64,000 nucleotides of DNA from JAPOUP01 sp965203255 (lineage in GTDB: Bacteria; Pseudomonadota; Alphaproteobacteria; Rhodobacterales; Rhodobacteraceae): assembly GCA_965203255.1 (NCBI GenBank), contig OZ241882.1:3286001-3350000 (forward strand), read 5' to 3'. A program made the translations under genes and the position numbers. Of the stretch, positions 45,829 to 54,469 are shown one piece after another. Each line of letters starts with the position of its first letter. The first letter of the stretch is position 1. A model generated the notes under the pieces. It was not told where the DNA came from, did no database searches, and saw nothing but the letters and a program-made list of their open reading frames with translations.

Positions 45829-46535
45829 GCTGTACACCCGCTTACAGCCCTGACGGCATCAAGGCCTACGAAACGGCCGCCCAATACGGAAAGTTCGTTC
45901 TCCAGACGCTCTATCAGATAGTCGGAAGATGCCATGTCGAAGAACAGGTGCAGGCAAGGCAACCCGGCAAGATCGGCCCGCGCGATGATTCCCCCTAGGC
46001 CGATCGCTTGGGTTTGCGCCACATCAAGATCAGCGAAAACACCCAGCGAAAAATCCACCGCGCAAGTCCGTGCCATCACTTCGGAAACCCGGCGTCCAGC
46101 CAATATGAACCAGTTGATTCCATCTTCCCGATGCGCATCCCAGCCAATGGGCCGCGCCTGATCCGCCGCCCATGCAGCACAAAGCCGCTCAGGATGGGCG
46201 GACCGGCCAGGTGGGTCAGCGGTGAGCAAAATGTCGGCAGCGCCCAACCGCAGGCAAAGGCCGCCATCACTCTGCCGCGTCGCCCGGTTTGCTGTATCGG
46301 GGACAGTGACTCCCTTGGCTTTCAGCCATTCCAGCGCACCGGGGCCCTTGAAACCGCAGCGGGGCAGGGCGGTTAGATCAACCGCGGCAAGCTCGGCCAT
46401 CTGGGCGATTTCCCCAGCGGCATCGCCATAGGCTGCCGGCGTTGCGGTTTGATTCACCTCGCTGAATACCGCCCCCATCGCCTGGTGCGTCCGATAGGTT
46501 GGGATGCGGCGTAGGAAGCTGGCAGGGTCGATCAT
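45825..46535 (-). CDS. soxG: Sarcosine oxidase gamma-subunit family protein
   Basis: A 236-residue homologue of SoxG, the small subunit resembling part of glycine-cleavage T protein. It has the SoxG order LTALPRCGFKGPGALEWL, then CLRLGAADILLT and the C-terminal CAVDFSLGVF. It follows soxA by two bases and overlaps the M20 gene. Together with soxB, soxD and soxA it completes the heterotetrameric oxidase. Confidence 0.8.
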   Translation of the reverse strand: MIDPASFLRRIPTYRTHQAMGAVFSEVNQTATPAAYGDAAGEIAQMAELAAVDLTALPRCGFKGPGALEWLKAKGVTVPDTANRATRQSDGGLCLRLGAADILLTADPPGRSAHPERLCAAWAADQARPIGWDAHREDGINWFILAGRRVSEVMARTCAVDFSLGVFADLDVAQTQAIGLGGIIARADLAGLPCLHLFFDMASSDYLIERLENELSVLGGRFVGLDAVRAVSGCTA

Positions 46536-46537
46536 CG

Positions 46538-49408
46538 CTAAAGCTCCTGCCGGTCGTTTCCCGGATCGTAGAAGTGCATTGGCACCGTCTTGACCTTCAC
46601 CTCTGAACTGCCGAGTGGGCGAATTTGAATCTCGTCTCCGACCTGCGTTTCAGGAGCGGCATAAGCCAGGCCGATGCGTTTGCCGAGTGTCGGGGAATAG
46701 CATGTGGAGGTCACGAACCCGACGGGATTCCCGTCTTTCATGACCAGACAGCTCTCAGCTATGCTGGATGACTTCCCCGGCGCCTCGAAACCGACAAGCC
46801 TGCGGTCCATCCCCAGTCTAGAGCGCTGGTCTATAGACCTCTTGCCCAGATGGAATTCCTTCCTTTTTGACAGTGCCCAAGCCATGGAGACCTGTTCAGG
46901 AGCTGTCATGGCATCGGTATCCTGCCCGATGATGATGTGACCCTTTTCAAGCCGCAGAATGCGCGATGCCTCGAGCCCGTATGGTCGCAGGCCATAGGCA
47001 CCGCCTTTGGACATCAGGGCATCCCATAGCATTTCGCCGCAGCGATAGGGTGTGTGGATTTCGTAGCTCAGTTCACCTGTGAACCCGATGCGCATAACGC
47101 GGACCGGAAGCCCGGCGAATTTCCCAGTCCGGCCTTGGAGATAGCCGAACGCCTCCTTCGAGAAATCAATGTCGCTGTCGAAGTCGGACAGAAGTTTCCG
47201 CGCTTTGGGACCCGACACATTGACTCCCGAATAGACGGCGGTTGCATTCGTGATATCCGCCTGCAGCCTCCACCGGGCGTTCCAGAACAGCATCAGCTGA
47301 TAGGTAGACCCGGCGGCGCCTGTGGTCGAAGTGATATGGAAATGGTCGTTTGCAATTCGGTATGCGATGCCGTCGTCGATGATTGATCCCATCTCGTTGA
47401 CAAGCAGCAAATACCGCACCTTTCCAATTGGCTGCGTGTCGTACTTCATCGTATATAGACGGTTCAACAACCCGGCGGCATCGGGTCCGCGCACCTCGAG
47501 TGATCCAAGCGTTGAGATATCCAGCATACCGACGCCGCTACGCACCGCCGCAACCTCTTGCTCAATCGCTGCGGTCCGATCGGGTTCTTCACCGTAGTAG
47601 GAAGGGCGCCACCAAGCGCCGACTGGCTGCATCCTGGCGCCGAGTTCAAGGTGCCGGAAGTGCATTGGTGTCCGCCGGTAGTGGGTCGGGTGACTTCCCG
47701 CCAGCACGCCCAGCTTTTCCGCGGTGACAGGTGGCCGGGCAGTGGTAACGCCCACTTCCGACACCCGCCTGCCGGTCTGGCGCGCAACCAGCCGTGCAGT
47801 GGCCAATGCGGAGTGGCGTCCTTGACTTGGTCCCATTCCGACGGTCGAGAACCGCTTGACCAGTTCAAGCTCACTGTAGCCTTCGGCTACGGTGTTTCCA
47901 ATGTCACTGACCTGAAGGTCCTCATCAAAATCAACGAAATCCTTGCCGCTTGGGTGCGGCGTGAGTGGCCAGTCGAAGTTCGTCTTGGCTTCACCGGTCC
48001 TGACAGGCCTGTCTGCCGGAGCACTTCCGGTAAGCCGGGCAAGCGCCGCCTCGGCTGCGGATTGGCCATCTTCCATCGCCAGAGCGTCATCGTAGGCACC
48101 GGCAACCGATCCAGCAAGATGCATGCCCTCTGGGCATCCACGGATTGAGAATGCGCCGGTTGCGTCATCTATCTGCAGCTTGCTGCCGCCTTGTAACGGA
48201 AGATGGTAGGAAGGAACGTATCCGCCGGCGATGCACAAGAGGTCGCAATCCACCCAGCGTCCTTTACCGGAGTACCGGTCGCCCTCAATTGCTGAAATCC
48301 GGGCGCCCGACACGCGCATATCGCCGCGCGCTTCTGAAACACCCGACCCGGTAAAGTGTGTCACGCCTTCGGGCGGCGAGTCTGTGGGTGCGGAGCGGGC
48401 ATCGGCAATCGCCGCAACTTCGACATCTGCTTCGATTAGATCGCGTGCGGCTTCATAACCTTGGCTGTTGCAGGTCAAGACGACCGCGCATTTGCCTGGC
48501 CGCACCCCGTAAAGCCGCATCAGACGCTGCGCGGCCGATGACTGCATGATCCCGGGCAGATCATTGTTTCTGAAGGGAACAGGTTGTTCCATCGAGCCGG
48601 ACGCGACGATCACTTCGCGAGCGCGTATCTTGTACATCCGTGTGTTCTGAATCACCGGAATCCAATGGTCCGCGTACCAGCCATTCGCGACTGCGCCGGT
48701 CATGACGGTCACGTTGCGGGTCTCGCGCAACGTCTTGATCATTGCATTTACGTTTTCCGTGCTTGGCCCTGGCCGTGCAAACCGTGCCGAACCTCCCAGA
48801 TCGGCATTTTCATCAACAAGAACAACCGAACCGCCTCCCTTCGCAGCAGTGAGAGCCGCCGAGAGTCCGGCAGGCCCGCCTCCGATGACTAGGACATCCG
48901 TGAATCTGTACTCCTTGTCGTATGTCATGGGCTTTGTCTCGAGCGAGACCCGTCCGAGTCCTGTCCTGCGTCGAATCATCGGTTCCCAGAATTTCAGGAA
49001 GGCGTTTCTTGTCGGCCTCCAGAAATCTCGATAGTAGAACCCTACGGGAAGAAACCTTGCGAACCTGTCGAGAATGGCGTTCCGGTCCCGATCAAGCGTT
49101 CCGCTGTAGTTCTGGCCAGTTATCGACAGTCCGGGTTTGATGTCGCGGCAATCGGCATGAACGTTCGGTTCGTGGCCGACCTGCACAAGGGTATTCGAAT
49201 CCTGTCCCGCCATCGTCAGCGGCCCGCGCGGACGGTGGTATTTGAATGAACGCGACAGCATCAGGCGGCCGTTCGCGGCGAGCGCGCTTGCGATCGTGTC
49301 CCCGGCGTATCCGAAATACGTATCGCCTTCGAATGTGAATCGTACGGCTGCAGTGCGGTCGATGCGGCTGCCCCAGGGAAGTGGCAATCGGGCGGGATGG
49401 CGCATCAT
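46538..49408 (-). CDS. soxA: Sarcosine oxidase alpha-subunit family protein
   Basis: A 956-residue protein of the SoxA/DMGO group. Residues 1-130 form the ferredoxin-like domain (SRSFKYHRPRGPL) without cluster cysteines. A FAD/NAD domain follows (VLVIGGGPAGLSAALTAAKGG, near residues 171-191), then a C-terminal folate-binding GCV_T-like domain (GVGMLDISTLGSLEVRGPDA). It oxidatively demethylates sarcosine or a similar N-methyl amino acid, giving the methyl group to tetrahydrofolate. Its ATG overlaps the soxD stop by 4 bp. Confidence 0.88.
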   Translation of the reverse strand: MMRHPARLPLPWGSRIDRTAAVRFTFEGDTYFGYAGDTIASALAANGRLMLSRSFKYHRPRGPLTMAGQDSNTLVQVGHEPNVHADCRDIKPGLSITGQNYSGTLDRDRNAILDRFARFLPVGFYYRDFWRPTRNAFLKFWEPMIRRRTGLGRVSLETKPMTYDKEYRFTDVLVIGGGPAGLSAALTAAKGGGSVVLVDENADLGGSARFARPGPSTENVNAMIKTLRETRNVTVMTGAVANGWYADHWIPVIQNTRMYKIRAREVIVASGSMEQPVPFRNNDLPGIMQSSAAQRLMRLYGVRPGKCAVVLTCNSQGYEAARDLIEADVEVAAIADARSAPTDSPPEGVTHFTGSGVSEARGDMRVSGARISAIEGDRYSGKGRWVDCDLLCIAGGYVPSYHLPLQGGSKLQIDDATGAFSIRGCPEGMHLAGSVAGAYDDALAMEDGQSAAEAALARLTGSAPADRPVRTGEAKTNFDWPLTPHPSGKDFVDFDEDLQVSDIGNTVAEGYSELELVKRFSTVGMGPSQGRHSALATARLVARQTGRRVSEVGVTTARPPVTAEKLGVLAGSHPTHYRRTPMHFRHLELGARMQPVGAWWRPSYYGEEPDRTAAIEQEVAAVRSGVGMLDISTLGSLEVRGPDAAGLLNRLYTMKYDTQPIGKVRYLLLVNEMGSIIDDGIAYRIANDHFHITSTTGAAGSTYQLMLFWNARWRLQADITNATAVYSGVNVSGPKARKLLSDFDSDIDFSKEAFGYLQGRTGKFAGLPVRVMRIGFTGELSYEIHTPYRCGEMLWDALMSKGGAYGLRPYGLEASRILRLEKGHIIIGQDTDAMTAPEQVSMAWALSKRKEFHLGKRSIDQRSRLGMDRRLVGFEAPGKSSSIAESCLVMKDGNPVGFVTSTCYSPTLGKRIGLAYAAPETQVGDEIQIRPLGSSEVKVKTVPMHFYDPGNDRQEL

Positions 49409-49671
49409 GTCTCGCTGCCCGGCTGGTCGGGCGTGAATGTGCGGATCACCCTATCGGTGATCGTATCCCGCTCCGCGACGAAGAAAAAATTGGTTGGTGT
49501 ATGACACCACCACTCCCGCAATACACCGTCGGGGTTGGGGGCATGAAATATATAGTGCGCCCACTCTGCGTCGGTTGCGGCGGCAGGATCAGGCGTGTCC
49601 TTCACCGGCCCGAAATACTGGAATTCCGTAATGTTGCGGGGTCCGTTCAAGGGACAGAGCATGATCTTCAT
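49405..49671 (-). CDS. soxD: Sarcosine oxidase delta-subunit family protein, zinc ligands altered
   Basis: An 88-residue SoxD homologue by its position and the frame CP..GPRNITEFQYFG, EWAHYIFHAPNPDG and AERDTITDRVI. Classical SoxD holds zinc with CPxCG and HxxGC. Here the motifs read CPLNG and HTPTN, so two of the four ligands are Asn. The protein may no longer bind zinc. It lies between soxB (12 bp) and soxA (overlap). Confidence 0.8.
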   Translation of the reverse strand: MKIMLCPLNGPRNITEFQYFGPVKDTPDPAAATDAEWAHYIFHAPNPDGVLREWWCHTPTNFFFVAERDTITDRVIRTFTPDQPGSET

Positions 49672-49683
49672 TATATGTGCCCC

Positions 49684-50925
49684 TTAGTGCCGCGCCGCTG
49701 TGGCGCCCATTTCGTTGACAAGCGAGAATGTCTCGAAACGTTCCAGGCTGAAAGGTCTGAGAATATCCGCTGTCTTCCCGTCCGCGACTGATTTGGCGAT
49801 ATATTTTCCTGAGACGGGAATGGCCTTGAAGCCATATGTCCCCCAGCCTGTGTCAAGCCAGTAGTTCGTGATCGGCGTCGATCCCATGATCGGGCTGTAG
49901 TCCGGTGTCATGTCTGCCATTCCGGCCCAGGAACGAAGTATCTTGACCTCGTGCAGGAATGGAAACAGGTGCAGGATCGCCTCGATCAAGTGCTCTTTCA
50001 GTTCCAGCGTCACGCGGGTGGAGTAGAGCTGATACGGGTCGGTTCCGCCGCCGATGATTAACTCGCCCCGCGCTGACTGGATAATATAGGCGTGCATGTT
50101 CGCCGAGGATACAATGCAGTCGAAGAGCGGCTTGACCGGTTGCGTGACCATTGCCTGCAATGGGAATGTGCGTATGGGAAGATCAAGTCCGGCAAGTTTC
50201 GCCACCCGGTAATTCATGCCGGCACAGGCCTGAATGATCTGCCCTGCGTGAACCGTGCCCCTGTTGGTCCTGATCTCCGTAACCCGATTGCCCTTGCGCT
50301 TCATCGCAAGGACTTCAGTCCGTTGGTGGATTTCGACGCCGCGCTCGGATGCGCCCCGGGCATAGCCCCAGGCGACGGCGTCATGCCGGGCTGTGCCGCC
50401 ATCGGCGTGCCAAAGGCCCGCCAGGATCTCATGCGGACCGCCATAGTCCATGTTGATGAAAGGCAGAGTCCTTTCTACTCCCTTCTGGTTGACAACTTCG
50501 ACGTGCGTGCCCATTAGCCGCCCCATCTCGGCCCGCTGATGGAAAGTCCGGACCGTTCCTTCCGCATGAGCCAGGGTGAATTGCCCGCGCTGGGCGAACA
50601 TTACGTTGAATCCGAGTTCGTCGGACATCTCTTCGTAGAGTTTGACGCTCTCCTTGTAGAATTCCACCGATTGCGGCGTGATGTAGTTGGACCGGATAGC
50701 CGTCGTGTTCCGCGCGGTGTTGCCGCCGGCGAGATAGCCTTTTTCCAACACCGCCACATTTCTGATGCCATGGCGCTTCGAAAGATAATATGCGCTCGCC
50801 AGGCCGTGCCCGCCGCCGCCGATGATCACGACATCATAACTCGGCCTCAAGTCCGGTGTCGGCGGAATATCGCCACGCACAGGATACTTCCTGCTCAGCC
50901 CGTATTTCAGAAGGGAGAAGACCAT
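49684..50925 (-). CDS. soxB: Sarcosine oxidase beta-subunit family protein
   Basis: A 413-residue FAD/FMN subunit. It has YDVVIIGGGGHGLASAYYLS (FAD-binding), LEKGYLAGGNTARNTTAIRS and GGTARHDAVAWGYAR, the region whose His carries covalent FMN in SoxB. The C-terminal part has MADMTPDYSPIMG and TGWGTYGFKAIPVSG. It starts one base after the stop of the M24 gene (TGA-G-ATG), so substrate supply and oxidation are tightly coupled. Confidence 0.9.
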   Translation of the reverse strand: MVFSLLKYGLSRKYPVRGDIPPTPDLRPSYDVVIIGGGGHGLASAYYLSKRHGIRNVAVLEKGYLAGGNTARNTTAIRSNYITPQSVEFYKESVKLYEEMSDELGFNVMFAQRGQFTLAHAEGTVRTFHQRAEMGRLMGTHVEVVNQKGVERTLPFINMDYGGPHEILAGLWHADGGTARHDAVAWGYARGASERGVEIHQRTEVLAMKRKGNRVTEIRTNRGTVHAGQIIQACAGMNYRVAKLAGLDLPIRTFPLQAMVTQPVKPLFDCIVSSANMHAYIIQSARGELIIGGGTDPYQLYSTRVTLELKEHLIEAILHLFPFLHEVKILRSWAGMADMTPDYSPIMGSTPITNYWLDTGWGTYGFKAIPVSGKYIAKSVADGKTADILRPFSLERFETFSLVNEMGATAARH

Positions 50926-50926
50926 C

Positions 50927-52114
50927 TCACACCCGGATCAGATCACGGGAAACGGTGCCCAGCACATCGTAACCCGTGTCCGTCACAAGGATGCTTTCGC
51001 TGACGCCCACGGTGAATTCGCCCCATTTCCGCAGGGCCACGGGAATATGAAACGCCATGCCGGGCATCAGCGGCACCTTCACGTTATGGTACATGCCCAA
51101 GAGGGGGCCTTCGTCCCACCCGGGTGCGAAGGCGATGCCGATAGAGTAGCCGACGCGTTTCTTGAAACTGTCGGTCAATCCAGCCCTGTCAATCACTTGC
51201 TGCGCCGCGATATGAGCGTCTTCACAGGTGTTTCCGGGGCGCACAGCGTCCAGGCAGGCGGCGAGTCCCTCCATCGCGACGTTATACATGTCGAGGAATT
51301 CCTGTGAGGTATCGCCCACGACTGCCGATCGCATCAGGACGGCGTGATAGCGGTCATGACAGCAGGCGGGCTCAAGGACAATGTTGTCTCCCGGCTTGAT
51401 TGGCTCGCGCCGCCAAGTGTGGTGAGGAATGCCGGTTCGGCGCCCGGCCGATACAAGGGGTTCCATGCCCACATATTCGCCGCCAGCCTTGATTGCCGCC
51501 CCGACCATGGCTGATACGATATCGTTTTCGTTCATGTTCTTGGATGCCGCGTCCTGCAGCGCGGCGATTGCCGCGTCCTGCGCGGCGTCGACATAGGTTG
51601 CCGCGACCCGGATTTTCCCCTGCTCAAGCGGCGATTTGACCAGGCGGCAGCCCTCGACCAATCCCGAACCGTCCGTGAGATTTCCCAGTGTTAGTGACAG
51701 GCTTTCAAAGAATGCGACAGGAAGGAAAAAACCTTTTTTGTCGATCGCGATCCGCTTATCGATCCATCCATTGCCGCGGATGGCGTCGACCAAGAAATCG
51801 CTCGGATTCTGGTCGTCCTGATATACCGCGATGTCCTTGACAAAGGTATTGGCAACCAAGTTGGCCAATTCAAGCTGGCGGACGATGAAAACCAGTTCAC
51901 CGTCAATCGGAAGGATCAGAGCCTGAAACGTCGAGTATCCCGGCGTCTGCTGGCCGCACAGGTAGAAGATGTTTTCGGGGCCTGTTACCATAAGAATGTC
52001 GACGCCCTTTTTGGCCATCGCGGATCGGACCGCGGTCTGGCGCGCTTCGAATTCATCTTTGGGAAACACGGCAGCCTGGGCCGACACGACCCCCGGAACG
52101 GTTACTGTTGTCAT
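50927..52114 (-). CDS. Metal-less M24 hydrolase (DoeA/EutD- or creatinase-like)
   Basis: A 395-residue pita-bread-fold protein. The positions of the M24 metal ligands are changed: Glu248 and Val259 in VLEPACCHDRYHAVLMRS where Asp is expected, and Tyr323 in RVGYSIGIAF where His is expected. Non-peptidase members such as creatinase and ectoine hydrolase also work without metals. Being fused by overlap to an EutA-like gene and to soxB, it could open a cyclic or guanidino solute to an N-methyl amino acid. The substrate is not decided by sequence. Confidence 0.78.
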   Translation of the reverse strand: MTTVTVPGVVSAQAAVFPKDEFEARQTAVRSAMAKKGVDILMVTGPENIFYLCGQQTPGYSTFQALILPIDGELVFIVRQLELANLVANTFVKDIAVYQDDQNPSDFLVDAIRGNGWIDKRIAIDKKGFFLPVAFFESLSLTLGNLTDGSGLVEGCRLVKSPLEQGKIRVAATYVDAAQDAAIAALQDAASKNMNENDIVSAMVGAAIKAGGEYVGMEPLVSAGRRTGIPHHTWRREPIKPGDNIVLEPACCHDRYHAVLMRSAVVGDTSQEFLDMYNVAMEGLAACLDAVRPGNTCEDAHIAAQQVIDRAGLTDSFKKRVGYSIGIAFAPGWDEGPLLGMYHNVKVPLMPGMAFHIPVALRKWGEFTVGVSESILVTDTGYDVLGTVSRDLIRV

Positions 52115-52860
52115 AGTTGTGCCCTATGTTTGGCGGCAGCCTGAGGTTGCCGATAAAGCTGACCGGCAGGGATCCTTGAAGTGTTAACACCGATTGCGGA
52201 AAGAACCGACCAGATGGCGGCGGTGTTCGATGTCACCACCGGAATGCGGAGTTCGGATTCAAGCTCTTCGGCGACTTCCATCGCCCGCAGCATCGTGCAG
52301 GACACGAACAAGCCGCCAGCGGCGCGAATTTCGTTGGCTTGTGCCAACAGCCCATCAACAATTCTTCGTGGCGGTATATGCGAGACGTCGCGGCTGAATG
52401 CGCAGCCGAAACTATGTTGTCCGGTGACGCAGATTCCCCGGCTGGCCAAGAATTCGACTTCAAGCGTGTTCACCTCTGGAGCATAGGGTGTTGCCATAAA
52501 GACCTGTGACAGCCCCATGGCGCTCAAGGCTTCGGCGACCGCTGTTGCGGTTGTTGTCGCCGATACGCCCGTGGCATCTGTGATCGACTGGCACACGGTC
52601 GCATCCCACGTCGGCCCGCGAAAGAAACTGGCTGCAGTACAGGCAAAAAGGAAAAACTCGACCTGCACCTCGGCGACCTTTTCCGCTGTCGGCGCGGCGG
52701 CGTCGCACATCATCTGAAGCGATTCGTCCGCTGCAAGCTTGGCTCCCCTCGGCATGTCCATGCGGCCGATGTGGAACGATACGCCCCGCGGCAGGAATCG
52801 CTGCAGGTCATATTCCACAATCGGATCAGAGTCGCCGACCAGAATGCCGATTCGTCGCAT
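52111..52860 (-). CDS. Asp/Glu racemase-maleate isomerase family protein (EutA-like)
   Basis: A 249-residue protein with two Cys-centred active-site loops, FLFACTAASFFRG and LFVSCTMLRAMEVA, as in maleate isomerase, arylmalonate decarboxylase and EutA of ectoine utilisation. It is the first gene of the long operon; GGTGAA stands five bases before the ATG. It overlaps the M24 gene by 4 bp. An isomerase or racemase step on the imported solute is plausible. Confidence 0.8.
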   Translation of the reverse strand: MRRIGILVGDSDPIVEYDLQRFLPRGVSFHIGRMDMPRGAKLAADESLQMMCDAAAPTAEKVAEVQVEFFLFACTAASFFRGPTWDATVCQSITDATGVSATTTATAVAEALSAMGLSQVFMATPYAPEVNTLEVEFLASRGICVTGQHSFGCAFSRDVSHIPPRRIVDGLLAQANEIRAAGGLFVSCTMLRAMEVAEELESELRIPVVTSNTAAIWSVLSAIGVNTSRIPAGQLYRQPQAAAKHRAQL

Positions 52861-52881
52861 TTGTGTTCACCATAGACACTG

Positions 52882-52912
52882 CCTGTATACAGGTGAGAGG
52901 AATTTGTGCCAA
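52882..52912 (-). promoter_or_regulatory. Operon promoter with palindromic operator over the -10 box
   Basis: On the minus strand -35 TTGGCA (52907-52912) and -10 TATACA (52884-52889) are 17 bp apart. The -10 lies inside the perfect palindrome CCTGTATACAGG (52882-52893). Palindromes with a TGTATACA core are common targets of GntR/FCD regulators, and such a gene is divergent at 53804. The predicted leader is about 15-20 nt. Confidence 0.65.
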
Positions 52913-53676
52913 CAAAAATATCAGTGCGCGTGGAATATTCTGATGGATTGGCGTCATCATCCACGGTGGTGCCGACGTTGGGGCCGGACCGAACGGCAGC
53001 AGCAGCGGTCTCCGGGTGAACCTGCCGGCATGTGAAGAGCGCCCGCCGGTTCTGCCGATCCACAATGGCGGCGTAAAGCCGCGGCCCCAAGGGAAGTCCG
53101 TGAAGCGGTTCGGCTGGATCACCAACCACGGACCGAGTACAGAATATTCTCGACGCTGAAGCGCTAGGGGCGCGATATCGTGCATTCGCACGGCTGCAAC
53201 ACAGTCAGGTTGGCCAGCGTCCTGGCAGTGATTATCATGACTGCTTTCGCGATTGGTGAAGCTGGACGGAGCTGTGCCGCAGTGAGTCAAGGCTGCACCG
53301 CACCGGTTGGCGCGTGGACCGCGGTGTAGGACGATATGGCGGGCTTTTCGGCTGCGCGGATTTGCCAGGTCGGTTTCGCCTGCTTCACTCCCCGCATGCG
53401 GGAGGAGCCGTACGCCTCCGGCTCAGATCTGACCGCGCCGCCTTGCAGACTGAACGGTACGCCTTCTGAGCGCAGGTCACCGGAGTTTGCTCCGGCCGAC
53501 TGGACCGGTGCGCCCTCGCGACAGAGACCACGTGATTCCGTCGTTCTGAAATCGGAAAGATAGCCTAAACCGACATCGCAGCCATCATTGACGCCTCAAG
53601 CAAGGACTGGGTCTCCCACTGATCACCCGCCACCTGATGCCTTCCGGAGTCGGCCGGGCCGGAACGGCGAAGGCAC
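52913..53676. other. Gap upstream of the GntR gene
   Basis: About 760 bp with no gene that can be supported. Short overlapping frames only. It separates the solute operon from the IS630-type end and the GntR gene. Confidence 0.35.
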
Positions 53677-53790
53677 CGCCCGCGGACATCGCAGGATCCG
53701 GAAGGCCCGTTGGTTGTCGTTGCGGCAGGTATCCGGTATCCTGCGGCTTGGGCAAGCGAGCCAACATCGCTTCGGAAAAGGCAGTACGCG
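53677..53790. repeat. IS630-type element end, abutting the GntR gene
   Basis: 53677-53736 matches 37669-37730 in the right end of the defective IS630 element, including GGAAGGCC, GTTGGTTGT and GTTGCGGC blocks. Weaker likeness continues to about 53790, just before the GntR gene. No transposase is attached, so this is a solo end or remnant. It probably replaced or reshaped the GntR promoter. Confidence 0.6.
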
Positions 53791-53803
53791 GTTGAATGCC
53801 AAG

Positions 53804-54469
53804 ATGCGCAGAAAGAACTCAGTTGATTCTATATATTCAGAGCTAAAACGCCGAATGCTGACAGCAGAATTGCCGCCGGGTCAAGTTGTTTATGAAGGAG
53901 CGCTTTCTGAGGAATTCGGCCTTTCGCGCACGCCGATCCGAACCGTGCTGAACCGTTTGCAACGGGATGGATTGGTAGAAACCCGCCGGGGATTTGGCAA
54001 CACGGTCACAGAAATTGACTATTCGGCTTTTCAAGATGTATACATGTTGCGCGTCCGAATGGCTGAACTCATCGGGGAGTTCGCAAATGTCGAGCGCATT
54101 GACGACGCAACCAGGCGACTTAACGACGTTGAGAAGGCGCTTGACGCGCTCAACGCGGAGAAGCTTGACTACAAAGCTCTGTCAGCGGCAAACATATGGC
54201 TTGTGGAGACCGCATTGGTGTTACTGGAAGGGACAGTGCTCCGCGAGATCACAGACATGCTTTTCGTAAGGACGGCGCGCATCTGGCACCTCGCAATTCC
54301 CTATCTCGACTGGTCGGAAGAAGTCGACGCCGCGGCTTCCGAGGCGCGAGAGGCCCTTCGTGCTTTGAATGAAAGAGATATCGAGACTTACGGGTTGGTC
54401 CGGCGTAATTTCACCATGCTTGCGTTTCGTCGTATCGCGCGGCACCCGCAGCTCTTTGAGTGCGGCTAG
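53804..54469 (+). CDS. GntR-family (FCD/FadR-like) transcriptional regulator
   Basis: A 221-residue regulator with an N-terminal winged helix (GALSEEFGLSRTPIRTVLNR and DGLVETRRG) and an all-helical C-terminal FCD-like ligand domain. ATG 53804 is taken as start; an in-frame TTG at 53792 has AAAAGG upstream and is possible. It is divergent from the racemase-sox-ehu operon and ends by overlapping the GMC oxidase gene tail to tail by 4 bp. Likely target: the palindrome at 52882-52893. Confidence 0.82.
   Translation: MRRKNSVDSIYSELKRRMLTAELPPGQVVYEGALSEEFGLSRTPIRTVLNRLQRDGLVETRRGFGNTVTEIDYSAFQDVYMLRVRMAELIGEFANVERIDDATRRLNDVEKALDALNAEKLDYKALSAANIWLVETALVLLEGTVLREITDMLFVRTARIWHLAIPYLDWSEEVDAAASEAREALRALNERDIETYGLVRRNFTMLAFRRIARHPQLFECG

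Noticed and set aside
54037..54044. TGTATACA inside the GntR gene as an autoregulatory site
   Set aside because: It is within the coding region with no extended symmetry like the 12-bp palindrome at 52882; chance is as likely.
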